Positions 6,604 through 14,341 are shown, counted from the first letter of the stretch. The stretch is DNA of 15,165 bases from Alphaproteobacteria bacterium (GCA_029248825.1 JAQWIP010000164.1:1-15165); one strand, 5' to 3'. Notes: generated by a model from the letters alone, not told the origin. Made by a program: numbers and translations.

Positions 6604-7688
6604 TAAGCGGCTCCTTTTTGCCAAGTCGCGTGGCGGGTGTAATGCATATATAGGTCGGGCCCAAGCTGTTGGGGCGCGCTCTCGGTGAACTGAGTTAAAT
6701 CCAGCGCTTCGGGAGACATAAGGCGTGATATATCGCTTTTTCCGCCCAAGTCGACCTTTTTAGGCGCAATAAAAATAGCCACTTCATCCAAGCACCCCGC
6801 TTGCGCGAAAGCCAAAGCCAGCTCGGGGCCGCATTCTAGCAAGACGCGGGTCATGCCGCGCGCCGCCAAATCGGCCAGAACCGCTTCGGGCGTCAGAGGT
6901 GCCAAAACCATCGTCTCGCCGACAAAATCGCTTTCGGTCTCGGTGTATAGCAAAACAGTTTCTTGTTTGGCGCGGGTCGCCAAATGACAATTTGGCGAAA
7001 CCTTCCCGCCTCGGCTCATAATCACCGGCACGGGCGAGGCCTCGGCCAGCCCGGGCAAGCGGCAATCTAGAGACGGATTATCCGCCGCCAAAGTGCCTGC
7101 ACCGGTAACAATCGCATCATGTTGGGCGCGCAGCATATGCCCCTTTTGGCGCGCCAACTCGCCCGTAATCCACGGCGATTGACCTTCGGGCGTGCGCATA
7201 AAACCGTCAGAACTCATGGCAATTTTCAGCGTCACGAGAGGCCGCTGATGCGTCTGGTTCAGCAAAAATCCACGCTGGTCGACTTCGGCAATCTCGGCGC
7301 AAACCCCCGTTTCCACGTCAAGGCCTGCCGCCGCCAGCATGGCCGCGCCTTTGCCATTAACACGCACATCAGGGTCGCCAAGGGCGAACACCACGCGGGC
7401 GATGCCAGCTTCGATGAGGGCTTGGGCGCAAGGCGGGGTTTTTCCGGTATGGGCGCATGGCTCCAGCGTCACATAAGCCGTGCCGCCGCGCGCGCCCTCT
7501 CCCGCTTCGGCCAAAGCAACCGCTTCGGCATGCGGGCGACCCGATTTTTGCGTCCAGCCCGTGCCGACAACTTGGCCTTGCGCATCGACCACCACACATC
7601 CCACAGCCGGATTGGGCGCCACTTGCCCCCAGCCGAAGCGCGCAAGGCTTGTCGCCTGCTGCATAAAATGAATGTCTTGTGTCGTCAC
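6603..7688 (-). CDS. ribD: Bifunctional pyrimidine deaminase/reductase of riboflavin synthesis
   Basis: RibD performs the deamination and then the NADPH-dependent side-chain reduction that follow GTP cyclohydrolase II. The deaminase domain (about 1-140) has the zinc site: HAEAVAL (53-59, with HAE) and EPCAHTGKTPPC (76-87), preceded by PNPAVGCVVV (25-34). The reductase domain (about 147-361) opens with RPLVTLKIAMSSDG (149-162). The length, 361, is normal. The start is a GTG at 7688, chosen because GAGGGG lies about 6 nt upstream. The next in-frame ATG (residue 9) has a poorer ribosome site. It follows nrdR by 23 nt and overlaps ribE by one base. No FMN riboswitch is visible upstream, so control probably comes from the glyA promoter. 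Confidence 0.97.
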   Translation of the reverse strand: MTTQDIHFMQQATSLARFGWGQVAPNPAVGCVVVDAQGQVVGTGWTQKSGRPHAEAVALAEAGEGARGGTAYVTLEPCAHTGKTPPCAQALIEAGIARVVFALGDPDVRVNGKGAAMLAAAGLDVETGVCAEIAEVDQRGFLLNQTHQRPLVTLKIAMSSDGFMRTPEGQSPWITGELARQKGHMLRAQHDAIVTGAGTLAADNPSLDCRLPGLAEASPVPVIMSRGGKVSPNCHLATRAKQETVLLYTETESDFVGETMVLAPLTPEAVLADLAARGMTRVLLECGPELALAFAQAGCLDEVAIFIAPKKVDLGGKSDISRLMSPEALDLTQFTESAPQQLGPDLYMHYTRHATWQKGAA

Positions 7689-7711
7689 CGCTTGCCCCTC
7701 AATCGAGGAAG

Positions 7712-8179
7712 CTAGAGGTCGCCATCCGGCAGGCCCGACATTTCCCCGAGGAATTCCTCAAAATCTTTGGCTTCGCGGAAGTTTCGGTACACCGAAGCAA
7801 ACCGCACATAAGCCACTTGATCGAGCGCGAACAGGCCTTCCATGACTAATTCGCCAACCATTTTGGCGGGAATTTCAGTCTCGCCTAGGTTTTCCAGACG
7901 ACGCACAATCCCAGAAACCATACGCTCAATTCGTTCGGCCTCAACGGGGCGTTTTCGCAGAGCGATTTGCACAGACCGCATAAGCTTATCGCGCTCGAAA
8001 GGCACTTTGCGACCGGTGTTTTTAACAATCGTAAGCTCGCGCAATTGGATGCGTTCAAATGTTGTAAAGCGCCCACCGCAATCGGCACAAACACGCCGCC
8101 GCCGAATGACAGAATTATCTTCCGTCGGACGGCTGTCTTTCACTTGCGTGTCGGCGTTCATGCAATAAGGGCAGCGCAT
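7712..8179 (-). CDS. nrdR: Transcriptional repressor NrdR
   Basis: NrdR is the zinc-ribbon/ATP-cone repressor of ribonucleotide reductase genes and senses ATP/dATP. The four zinc cysteines are present as CPYC (3-6) and CADC (31-34), with the conserved DSRPTED and IRRRRVC segments between them. The ATP-cone follows at about 49-139 and contains the family's VKNTGRKVPFERDKL stretch. The 155 residues match the usual size. The ATG at 8179 lies 9 nt after the glyA stop, with an AGAGG Shine-Dalgarno overlapping that stop. No nrd genes lie in the window, so its targets are elsewhere. Its place between glyA and ribD is typical of alphaproteobacteria. Confidence 0.98.
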   Translation of the reverse strand: MRCPYCMNADTQVKDSRPTEDNSVIRRRRVCADCGGRFTTFERIQLRELTIVKNTGRKVPFERDKLMRSVQIALRKRPVEAERIERMVSGIVRRLENLGETEIPAKMVGELVMEGLFALDQVAYVRFASVYRNFREAKDFEEFLGEMSGLPDGDL

Positions 8180-8188
8180 ACCAGACCT

Positions 8189-9487
8189 CTAGTAAATCGG
8201 GAAGCGCGCGCAAAGGGCTTCCACCTCGGAGCGAACCGCCTGCTCTTCTTCGGGAGCCGCTTCGCCGCCATTGGCCGCGACCGCTTCCAACACCCGTGCG
8301 ATGAGGTCGCCGACCAGCTTAAATTCAGCCACGCCAAAGCCGCGCGTTGTGCCAGCCGGAGTGCCAAGGCGCACGCCAGAGGTAATCGCAGGCGGCTGCG
8401 GGTCAAACGGAATGCCGTTTTTATTGCAGGTGATAAACGCCCGCTCCATCGCCTCTTCCGCCACATTTCCGGTCAAGCCTTTGGGGCGCAAATCGACCAA
8501 GACCAGGTGATTGTCGGTGCCGCCCGAAACAATATCAAAGCCATGGCTCATCAAACTATCGGCCAGCGCTTTGGCGTTGGCGACGACTTGCTGAATATAG
8601 AGTTTATAATCTGGCTCCAGCGCTTCGCCGAAAGCCACCGCTTTGGCAGCGATGACATGCATCAAAGGCCCGCCTTGGATGCCCGGGAAAATCGCCGAGT
8701 TAAACTTTTTACCGAGCGCTTCATCATTCGACAAAATAAGACCACCACGAGGCCCGCGCAGCGTTTTATGCGTGGTCGTGGTCACCGCATGCGCGTAAGC
8801 CAATGGGCTTGGATGCGCGCCGCCCGCGACGAGGCCAGAGATATGCGCCATATCGACCAGCAAATAAGCCCCTACACTATCGGCAATCTCGCGGAAGCGT
8901 TTGAAATCAATCACCCGTGGATAGGCCGAACCGCCAGCAATAATCAGCTGCGGTTTATGCGCTTCGGCCAGAGCCGCTACTTCGTCGTAATCGATGCGAT
9001 GGTCGTCTTCGCGCACGCCATATTGAACGGCGTTGAACCATTTGCCCGATTGGTTGGGCTTGGCGCCATGTGTCAAGTGACCGCCAGCGGCGAGGATCAT
9101 GCCCAAAATCGTGTCGCCCGGTTTAATCAGCGCTTGCATGACCGCTTGGTTGGCTTGCGACCCCGAGTTGGGTTGCACATTGGCATAGGCGCAATCATAG
9201 AGTTTTTTGACGCGCTCAATGGCCAGCTCTTCGGCAATATCGACATGCTCGCAGCCGCCATAATAACGTCGTCCCGGATAGCCCTCGGCATAGTTATTGG
9301 TCAGCACAGAGCCTTGCGTTTCCAACACCGCCTTGGAGGCAATATTCTCCGAGGCAATTAGCTCGATTTGCGCGCGCTGGCGATTGGCCTCAAGGCCGAT
9401 GACCTTGGCAATGGCGGGGTCGCGCGTTGCGACATCTGCGGAGAAAAAGGGATTGTCTGTGGCTTCGATTTTACTGGATTCCGACAT
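8189..9487 (-). CDS. glyA: Serine hydroxymethyltransferase
   Basis: PLP enzyme that interconverts serine plus tetrahydrofolate with glycine plus 5,10-methylene-tetrahydrofolate, the main source of one-carbon units. The 432-residue product has LIASENIAS (43-51), NNYAEGYPGRRYYGG (64-78) and the PLP-lysine motif VTTTTHKTLRGPRGG (235-249, Lys241), and ends with the usual GVRLGTPAGTTRGFG region (371-385). The start at 9487 gives the typical SHMT N-terminus and has AGGAAG just upstream. The frame stays open for 28 more codons, but those read as leader, not protein. It is the first gene of the eight-gene run, so its promoter probably drives riboflavin, NusB and ThiL production too. Confidence 0.98.
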   Translation of the reverse strand: MSESSKIEATDNPFFSADVATRDPAIAKVIGLEANRQRAQIELIASENIASKAVLETQGSVLTNNYAEGYPGRRYYGGCEHVDIAEELAIERVKKLYDCAYANVQPNSGSQANQAVMQALIKPGDTILGMILAAGGHLTHGAKPNQSGKWFNAVQYGVREDDHRIDYDEVAALAEAHKPQLIIAGGSAYPRVIDFKRFREIADSVGAYLLVDMAHISGLVAGGAHPSPLAYAHAVTTTTHKTLRGPRGGLILSNDEALGKKFNSAIFPGIQGGPLMHVIAAKAVAFGEALEPDYKLYIQQVVANAKALADSLMSHGFDIVSGGTDNHLVLVDLRPKGLTGNVAEEAMERAFITCNKNGIPFDPQPPAITSGVRLGTPAGTTRGFGVAEFKLVGDLIARVLEAVAANGGEAAPEEEQAVRSEVEALCARFPIY

Positions 9488-9525
9488 CGGTCTTCCTATT
9501 GCTGCATGACTCTTCAGATGAGCCT

Positions 9526-9554
9526 GATGTAGCACAATCGGCAAGGCGAACCAA
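9526..9554 (-). promoter_or_regulatory. Possible promoter of the glyA-nrdR-rib-nusB-thiL operon
   Basis: The 133-nt gap between the glycerophosphodiesterase gene and glyA must hold the operon promoter unless the two are cotranscribed. The best candidate on the minus strand is TTGGTT (9554-9549), 17 nt, then TACATC (9531-9526), about 35 nt before the glyA ATG. Each hexamer matches only 3 of 6 consensus bases, so this is weak. I see no terminator behind the upstream gene and no glycine or FMN riboswitch. Confidence 0.25.
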
Positions 9555-9620
9555 TACGCCAGAGGCGCCATCTCGCCGCAGTCTTATTTCACTCACAAGT
9601 TCGTGTCCAAAATCAGATGC

Positions 9621-10394
9621 TTAGTGTGCCGCGCCCCAAAGATTGCGGCTCAGCAAAACTTTTTTCAGCAAGGCGCAATCGTCCGTCATCAGTCCATCGA
9701 CGCCCATATCGAGCAATTCATGCATGGTTGATTCGGTGTTAATCGTCCAAACATGCACTTGCAATCCGCATTTATGGGCATAGTCAACCGAGGCTTTGGT
9801 GACCATTGGCACGCCGAATTGGCGAATGGGCAATTGCCCCGCCCCTTGCGCGAAAGACAGTTTGGCGCGGCTCAGCGCCGCCAACCGAAACCGCACAGCC
9901 GCGAGCGGGCCAAAGCTATGGCAAACATCGCCAATCTGGTGCAGCACTTTTTTAATGCGGGCATCGGAAAACGAGCCAATGCAAATGCGGTCGTGGGTTT
10001 GGGTTTGCTGCACCAAGTCGCACAGCGGATCGACCACCGGCCAGGCTTTGGCATCAATGTTGAATTTTGCTTTGGGAAAAGCCTCGAATAAATCAGCCAT
10101 ACGCGGAATGGCATGACCGCCTGCTACACGCAAAGTATCGATTTGCTTGGCTGTCAGCTTCGAGATAGCCACAGGCTCGCCGACCATGCGCTGCAAATCA
10201 TCATCGTGAAACGCATAGACCACGCCATCGGCCGAGGCATGCACATCGGTTTCCAAATAGATGTAGCCGCTGTCGACGGCATCTTGAAATGCCGCCAGCG
10301 TATTTTCGGGCGCCACTCTATCGCCGCCTCGGTGGGCAAAGGCCAAAACCCCGTCATGGTCTAAATAGGCATATTTTGCTTTCGGTCGCATCAT
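9621..10394 (-). CDS. Glycerophosphodiester phosphodiesterase, cytosolic (UgpQ-like)
   Basis: Hydrolyses glycerophosphodiesters to sn-glycerol 3-phosphate plus an alcohol, recycling deacylated phospholipids. GDPD-family motifs are clear: FAHRGG (19-24, catalytic His21-Arg22), PENTLAAF (29-36), YLETDVHASADG (46-57, metal ligands Glu48 and Asp50) and AFHDDD (61-66, second His63). NIDAK follows the PKAKF stretch, and VHVWTINTE and GLMTDD lie near the C-terminus. There is no signal peptide, so it should act in the cytosol. A GTG (10397) and two ATGs (10394, 10391) lie in tandem. I chose 10394 because GAGAG is 6 nt upstream, but this is a close call. It is divergent from the DUF1295 gene, 70 bp away. 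The exact substrate is unknown. Confidence 0.92.
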   Translation of the reverse strand: MMRPKAKYAYLDHDGVLAFAHRGGDRVAPENTLAAFQDAVDSGYIYLETDVHASADGVVYAFHDDDLQRMVGEPVAISKLTAKQIDTLRVAGGHAIPRMADLFEAFPKAKFNIDAKAWPVVDPLCDLVQQTQTHDRICIGSFSDARIKKVLHQIGDVCHSFGPLAAVRFRLAALSRAKLSFAQGAGQLPIRQFGVPMVTKASVDYAHKCGLQVHVWTINTESTMHELLDMGVDGLMTDDCALLKKVLLSRNLWGAAH

Positions 10395-10420
10395 CACAAT
10401 CTCTCACTCAATACGGGTTT

Positions 10421-10449
10421 ATTAATTACTGACACGAAGCCAAAATCAA
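10421..10449 (-). promoter_or_regulatory. Probable promoter of the glycerophosphodiesterase gene
   Basis: On the minus strand, TTGATT (10449-10444, 4/6) is followed after 17 nt by ATTAAT (10426-10421, 4/6). This predicts a start near 10413 and a short leader that holds the GAGAG ribosome site. It overlaps the candidate promoter of the opposite gene: each -35 lies in the other's spacer. Confidence 0.45.
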
Positions 10450-10457
10450 ACTAGTTT
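10429..10457 (+). promoter_or_regulatory. Probable promoter of the DUF1295 gene
   Basis: CTGACA (10429-10434, 5/6 to the -35 consensus) is followed after 17 nt by TAGTTT (10452-10457, 3/6). Seven bases later comes the A of the gene's first ATG (10465), where transcription would be expected to begin. There is no Shine-Dalgarno. This fits a leaderless transcript. Confidence 0.45.
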
Positions 10458-10464
10458 TTAGTCC

Positions 10465-11256
10465 ATGATGATAGAAATGATAACTGCAAGTCCCTTTTTG
10501 ATGGGCGCCGCTACGATAGTTGTAATGCTTACGTGCGTTTGGGTAGCTAGTCTCGTGCTTCGCGATGCTGGTATAATTGATATGTTTTGGGGGTTGGGCT
10601 ATGCGCTCATCGCTCTAGCAACGCTGCTAAGTAGCGAAAACTTAAGTCCGCTGGCCATTGCCACGGGGGTCGCGATTATCGCATGGGGGGTGCGTTTGTT
10701 TACCCATCTCTTACTTCGGTGGCGCAAAGAACCGGAAGAAGATTACCGCTATCAAAACATGCGTAAAAAACACGGCGACCAATTTTGGTGGCGCAGCATT
10801 TACACAGTGTTTCTTTTTCAAGGCCTCTTGATGTGGCTGGTCTCTGTGCCGTTTATGGCGGCGTTTTATTTTGGTGGCCCTGCCGCCTTGCCGGTTTTGA
10901 CGCTGGTGTTTCTAGCCATCGCGCTGGCGGGGCTTTATATGGAGAGCATGGCCGATGTGCAGCTCACCAAGTTTCGCGCTACCGCCAAACAAGGCGAGTT
11001 GCTGGATAGCGGTTGGTGGAAACGCACGCGCCATCCAAATTATTTTGGCGACGCTTTATTTTGGTGGGGCATTTATGCGGCGGTCGTGGCCGCCACGCCC
11101 GAAGCCATCTGGACGATTTTTGCGCCGATTATTATGAACTATCTTTTGGTCAAAGTTTCCGGCGCCGACTTGCTGGAATATCGTCTGAAAAAGAAACCGG
11201 GCTATACCGAATATATGCAGCGCACCAATCGGTTCGTGCCAAAACTCTTCGGCTAA
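10465..11256 (+). CDS. DUF1295-family membrane protein (steroid 5-alpha-reductase/ICMT-like fold)
   Basis: A 263-residue polytopic inner-membrane protein with about six hydrophobic segments (roughly 12-32, 41-56, 62-83, 113-133, 140-158 and 193-214). It has the DUF1295 hallmarks: IIDMFWGLGY (37-46), the EDYRYQNMRKKHGDQFWWRS segment (92-111) followed by VFLFQGLLMWLVSVP (115-129), and the C-terminal GWWKRTRHPNYFGDALFWWG (183-202). The last resembles the cofactor-binding RHPxY region of isoprenylcysteine methyltransferases and steroid 5-alpha-reductases. The family's substrate is not established, and a reductase or methyltransferase acting on a lipid is only inference. Two ATGs stand in tandem with no Shine-Dalgarno. 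It is the only plus-strand gene between two minus-strand blocks, and its stop lies 20 nt from the stop of the convergent dehydrogenase gene. Confidence 0.92.
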   Translation: MMIEMITASPFLMGAATIVVMLTCVWVASLVLRDAGIIDMFWGLGYALIALATLLSSENLSPLAIATGVAIIAWGVRLFTHLLLRWRKEPEEDYRYQNMRKKHGDQFWWRSIYTVFLFQGLLMWLVSVPFMAAFYFGGPAALPVLTLVFLAIALAGLYMESMADVQLTKFRATAKQGELLDSGWWKRTRHPNYFGDALFWWGIYAAVVAATPEAIWTIFAPIIMNYLLVKVSGADLLEYRLKKKPGYTEYMQRTNRFVPKLFG

Positions 11257-11288
11257 AAATCGCGCTAAAAATCGCGCTAAAAATCTCC
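11253..11288. repeat. 12-bp tandem repeat (three copies) at convergent gene ends
   Basis: CTAAAAATCGCG occurs twice perfectly (11253-11264 and 11265-11276). A third copy differs at the last three bases (11277-11288, CTAAAAATCTCC). Copy 1 contains the TAA stop of the plus-strand DUF1295 gene, and copy 3 supplies the TAG stop of the minus-strand dehydrogenase gene. Every copy carries a stop in both directions, and the 12-bp period keeps both frames. The minus-strand copies read (G/R)-D-F-stop, which suggests duplication of the end of that gene. Confidence 0.9.
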
Positions 11289-12164
11289 GCGCAACATTTT
11301 AATAATGCCAGAGAAGTCGAGGTCTCCCTCGCCTTTCTCTGCCATTTGCGTATACAGCTGCATGGCGCGCTGCCCCATCGGCGTTTCGCACTCGGCACTG
11401 CTCGAGGCCTCTTGCGCCAGCCCTAAATCTTTCAACATCATGGCCGCCGCAAACCCCGCCTGATACTCATTATTGGCCGGGCTGGTCGGCACCGGGCCCG
11501 GCACCGGGCAGTAGCTCGTCATCGACCAGCATTGCCCCGAAGCCGTGGCGGAAATATCAAATAATGTTTGCGCATCGAGACCTAATTTCTCGCCCAGCAT
11601 GAAAGCTTCCGCCGTGCCAACCATGGAAATGCCGAGCAGCATATTGTTGCAAATCTTGGCCACTTGCCCATTGCCGTGTCCGCCCGCGTGGAAAATATTC
11701 TTGCCCATAATATCGAGATAGGGTTTAGCCGCCGCAAAGCCTTCTGGCGAGCCGCCGACCATGAAAGTCAGCGTGCCAGCACTGGCGCCGCCAACGCCGC
11801 CAGAGACCGGCGCATCGACCATTGAGAAACCAGCCGCTTGCGCTGCCGCCGAAACCTTGCGCGCCGTATCGACATCAATGGTCGAGCTATCGATGAGCAG
11901 AGTGCCCGTTTTGGCATGGGCGAGAACGCCCGTATCTTGCAAATAAACGCTCTCGACATGTTTGCCGGCGGGCAGCATGGAGACCACGACATCGGCTTGC
12001 GCCACCGCCTGTTCAATCGTCTCGGCCGCCGCTCCACCCGCCGCGACCAAAGCGGCTTTGGTGTCTGGCGATAAATCAAAGCCGATGACATCATGGGTCG
12101 CGGCGAGGTTGATGGCCATGGGAAGTCCCATATTGCCCAATCCGATAAATCCAATACGGCTCAT
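11277..12164 (-). CDS. mmsB: 3-hydroxyisobutyrate dehydrogenase
   Basis: Oxidises 3-hydroxyisobutyrate with NAD+ to methylmalonate semialdehyde in valine breakdown. The 295-residue beta-hydroxyacid dehydrogenase has the N-terminal Rossmann motif GFIGLGNMG (5-13), the substrate motif DAPVSGGVGGASAGTL (117-132), and GNGQVAKICNN (164-174) with catalytic Lys170. The Pro-rich SYCPVPGPVPTSPANNEY loop (217-234) and the following MLKDLGLA (243-250) are typical of this enzyme, as opposed to tartronate semialdehyde reductase. The ATG at 12164 has AAGGGGA upstream and lies 13 nt after the hydrolase gene. It is last in the valine operon. The next enzyme, methylmalonate semialdehyde dehydrogenase (mmsA), is not in the window. 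Confidence 0.96.
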   Translation of the reverse strand: MSRIGFIGLGNMGLPMAINLAATHDVIGFDLSPDTKAALVAAGGAAAETIEQAVAQADVVVSMLPAGKHVESVYLQDTGVLAHAKTGTLLIDSSTIDVDTARKVSAAAQAAGFSMVDAPVSGGVGGASAGTLTFMVGGSPEGFAAAKPYLDIMGKNIFHAGGHGNGQVAKICNNMLLGISMVGTAEAFMLGEKLGLDAQTLFDISATASGQCWSMTSYCPVPGPVPTSPANNEYQAGFAAAMMLKDLGLAQEASSSAECETPMGQRAMQLYTQMAEKGEGDLDFSGIIKMLRGDF

Positions 12165-12177
12165 AATTTTCCCCTTT

Positions 12178-13209
12178 TTAAAACTGTAATTCCGCGTCCC
12201 CTAGGGGTGCGAAAATAGCCTCTATTTGCTGGCGCGTGACCGCCTCTTGCGTGGCCGGCGACCAGACGGGCGCGCCGTCTTTTTCAATAATCGTCGCGCG
12301 CACGCCCTCATAAAAATCGCCCAAAGCCATAATCCGCGTGACCGCGCGCATCTCGATACGCAAACACTCGTCGAACTCAGCCGTAAGGCCATCGCGCATT
12401 TGCCGCAAAGCCACCGCCGCGCTGGTCGGCGATTTGGAGCGCACCGCCGTGGCTTGTTTTTGCGCCCACTCGCTGCCATCCACATCGAGCGCCGCCAGAA
12501 TTTCCAACACGCTTTGACCTTGAAACAAGCGATCGATATCGCCTTGCTGCGCTGGCAAACTTAGCGCATCTGGCGCTTGATGGTGGGCGGCTAAAATAGC
12601 CTCCACATCGCCGCCTTTGGCCAAATCTGCTTTCAGGGTTTCCAACCCCTCAGACGCCATGTAATGCGTTGCGACCCCTGCCGCAAAAGCATCGCCGCCT
12701 TTAAGCCGCGCCCCCGTTAGCACCAGCCAAGCGCCTAACTCGCCGGCTAAGCGCGGCAAAAAATACGTGCCGCCGACATCTGGCAAAAGCCCAATGCCGC
12801 TCTCCGGCATGGCAAATAAAGTGCGCGGCGTTGCCACCCGATAGCGCCCATGCACCGACATGCCGACACCGCCGCCCATGGTGATGCCATCGATGAGCGC
12901 AATATAGGGTTTGGGAAAATGCTTAATCATATGATTGAGCTGATATTCCTCGCGATAAAATCCGGTCGCCTCGAGCGCGCCCGATTTACCCCAATCGTGC
13001 AAGGCGCGAATATCGCCGCCCGCGCAAAAACCCTTTTCGCCTGCGCCTTCAATCAAGATGTTTTCCAGGCTGTCGTCTTCGGCCCAGGCGGCCAAAACTG
13101 GCTTGATGAGCCGCACCATATTTAAGGTCAGCGCATTTAGCGCCTCAGGACGGTTGAGCGTGAGGACGCCGCTTTTGCCGCGCGTTTCAAAAATCACTTC
13201 TGACGTCAT
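12178..13209 (-). CDS. 3-hydroxyisobutyryl-CoA hydrolase
   Basis: Releases CoA from 3-hydroxyisobutyryl-CoA, the unusual thioesterase step that makes the valine pathway intermediate free to leave the enzyme. This is an enoyl-CoA hydratase/isomerase-fold protein of 343 residues, longer than a simple crotonase and right for the HIBCH subfamily. Crotonase oxyanion-hole motifs are present as FCAGGDI (61-67) and MGGGVG (111-116). AMPESGIGLLPDVGGTYFLPRL (133-154) carries Glu136 and Asp144, eight apart like the catalytic Glu and Asp of human HIBCH. It starts 4 nt after the acyl-CoA dehydrogenase stop and lies 13 nt before mmsB. Both neighbours act on adjacent intermediates, which supports this choice over a generic enoyl-CoA hydratase. 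Confidence 0.94.
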   Translation of the reverse strand: MTSEVIFETRGKSGVLTLNRPEALNALTLNMVRLIKPVLAAWAEDDSLENILIEGAGEKGFCAGGDIRALHDWGKSGALEATGFYREEYQLNHMIKHFPKPYIALIDGITMGGGVGMSVHGRYRVATPRTLFAMPESGIGLLPDVGGTYFLPRLAGELGAWLVLTGARLKGGDAFAAGVATHYMASEGLETLKADLAKGGDVEAILAAHHQAPDALSLPAQQGDIDRLFQGQSVLEILAALDVDGSEWAQKQATAVRSKSPTSAAVALRQMRDGLTAEFDECLRIEMRAVTRIMALGDFYEGVRATIIEKDGAPVWSPATQEAVTRQQIEAIFAPLGDAELQF

Positions 13210-13213
13210 AGCT

Positions 13214-14341
13214 CTACTTCAAAATATCGCGCGCGATGATGACGCGCATAATTTCATTGGTGCCTTCGAGGATTTGGTGAACGCGCAAATCTCGCACCAT
13301 GCGCTCAATCTCATAATCCGCCAGATAGCCATAGCCGCCATGAATTTGCAGCGCTTCATTGGCCACTTGAAAACAACTATCGGTGACGAAACGTTTGGCC
13401 ATGGCAGATTTGCGGGTCTTGCTCGCATCGCCTGCATCTAGTGTTTGCGCGGCGTTATATAGCATCAGGCGCGCGGCTTCTAAATCGGTCGCCATGTCGG
13501 CCAGTTTAAATTGAATGGCCTGAAACTCGGCAATCGAATGGCCGAATTGCTCGCGGTCTTTGGCATATTCCACGGCTCTATCATAAGCCGTTTGCGCTGT
13601 GCCGAGCGAGCAGGCAGCGATGTTGAGGCGTCCGCCATCTAGCCCCATCATGGCGAATTTAAAGCCTTCGCCTTCTTCGCCAATGCGGTTTTCAACGGGC
13701 ACGCGGCAGTCTTCGAAAATCACTTGCGCGGTCGGCTGACTGTGCCAACCCATCTTCTTTTCATTGGCGCCAAACGACAGGCCTGGCGTGTCTTTTTCGA
13801 TGATAAAACACGAAACCCCCTTGGCGCCATCGTCGCCTGTGCGCACCATGGCGACATAAATATCGGAAACACCTGCGCCCGAGATGAAAGCTTTGGAGCC
13901 GTTTAAAACATAATGCTCGCCATCGCGCGCGGCGCGGCTGCGCATGGCGCCCGCATCAGAGCCAGAGCCAGGTTCGGTTAAGCAATAGCTGGCGATTTTT
14001 TCCATGGAGGTCAATTGCGGCACATATTTGGCGCGCTGTTCGGGCGTGCCGAAACTATCGACAATCCAGCTGGCCATATTATGGATGGTCATAAAGGCCG
14101 CCGTGGAGGTGCAGCCGCCCGATAGGGCTTCGAAAATCAAGGCCGCTTCGAACCGCGATAGCCCCGAGCCGCCATGCTCTTCCTTTAGGTAAATTCCCGC
14201 AAAGCCGAGCTGCGCCATGTCGCGCAACGTATCGACCGGAAAATGTTTTTCCTCATCCCATTGTTTGGAAAAAGGCGCCAATTGTTCGGCGGCAAATCCG
14301 CGTGCCATATCTTGAATGGCCACTTGCTGTTCGTCTAGCAT
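13214..14341 (-). CDS. Acyl-CoA dehydrogenase, probable isobutyryl-CoA dehydrogenase
   Basis: FAD enzyme that should oxidise isobutyryl-CoA to methacrylyl-CoA in valine catabolism. The 375 residues cover the three ACAD domains. Visible motifs are YCLTEPGSGSDAGA (119-132, FAD and substrate contact), KKMGWHSQPTAQVIFEDCRVP (196-216), REQFGHSIAEFQAIQFKLADM (263-283) and VHQILEGTNEIMR (354-366), with Glu359 as the probable catalytic base. Motifs alone do not separate isobutyryl- from short/branched-chain dehydrogenases. The assignment leans on the two following genes, which are the later steps of the same pathway. The methacrylyl-CoA hydratase needed between them is not here. The ATG at 14341 has GGAG 8 nt upstream, and no earlier in-frame start exists. 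It is the first gene of the operon, divergent from hemB. Confidence 0.92.
   Translation of the reverse strand: MLDEQQVAIQDMARGFAAEQLAPFSKQWDEEKHFPVDTLRDMAQLGFAGIYLKEEHGGSGLSRFEAALIFEALSGGCTSTAAFMTIHNMASWIVDSFGTPEQRAKYVPQLTSMEKIASYCLTEPGSGSDAGAMRSRAARDGEHYVLNGSKAFISGAGVSDIYVAMVRTGDDGAKGVSCFIIEKDTPGLSFGANEKKMGWHSQPTAQVIFEDCRVPVENRIGEEGEGFKFAMMGLDGGRLNIAACSLGTAQTAYDRAVEYAKDREQFGHSIAEFQAIQFKLADMATDLEAARLMLYNAAQTLDAGDASKTRKSAMAKRFVTDSCFQVANEALQIHGGYGYLADYEIERMVRDLRVHQILEGTNEIMRVIIARDILK

Noticed and set aside
7967..9361. 464-residue open frame on the plus strand, opposite nrdR and glyA
   Set aside because: It is fully antisense to two unmistakable genes, has no ribosome site, and reads as Arg/His-rich low-quality protein typical of shadow frames.
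9488..9571. N-terminal extension of glyA by 28 residues
   Set aside because: SHMT proteins normally start near MSESS..., an AGGAAG site precedes that ATG, and the extension resembles no SHMT N-terminus.
9488..9620. Possible riboswitch (glycine or FMN) in the glyA leader
   Set aside because: No tandem glycine-aptamer pattern and no RFN-type multi-helix core could be traced. Only short scattered complementarities are present.
11487..11511. GC-rich palindrome-like run inside mmsB (ACCGGGCCCGGCACCGGGC)
   Set aside because: It encodes the conserved Pro/Gly loop of 3-hydroxyisobutyrate dehydrogenase (CPVPGPVP), so codon constraints explain it better than a regulatory hairpin.
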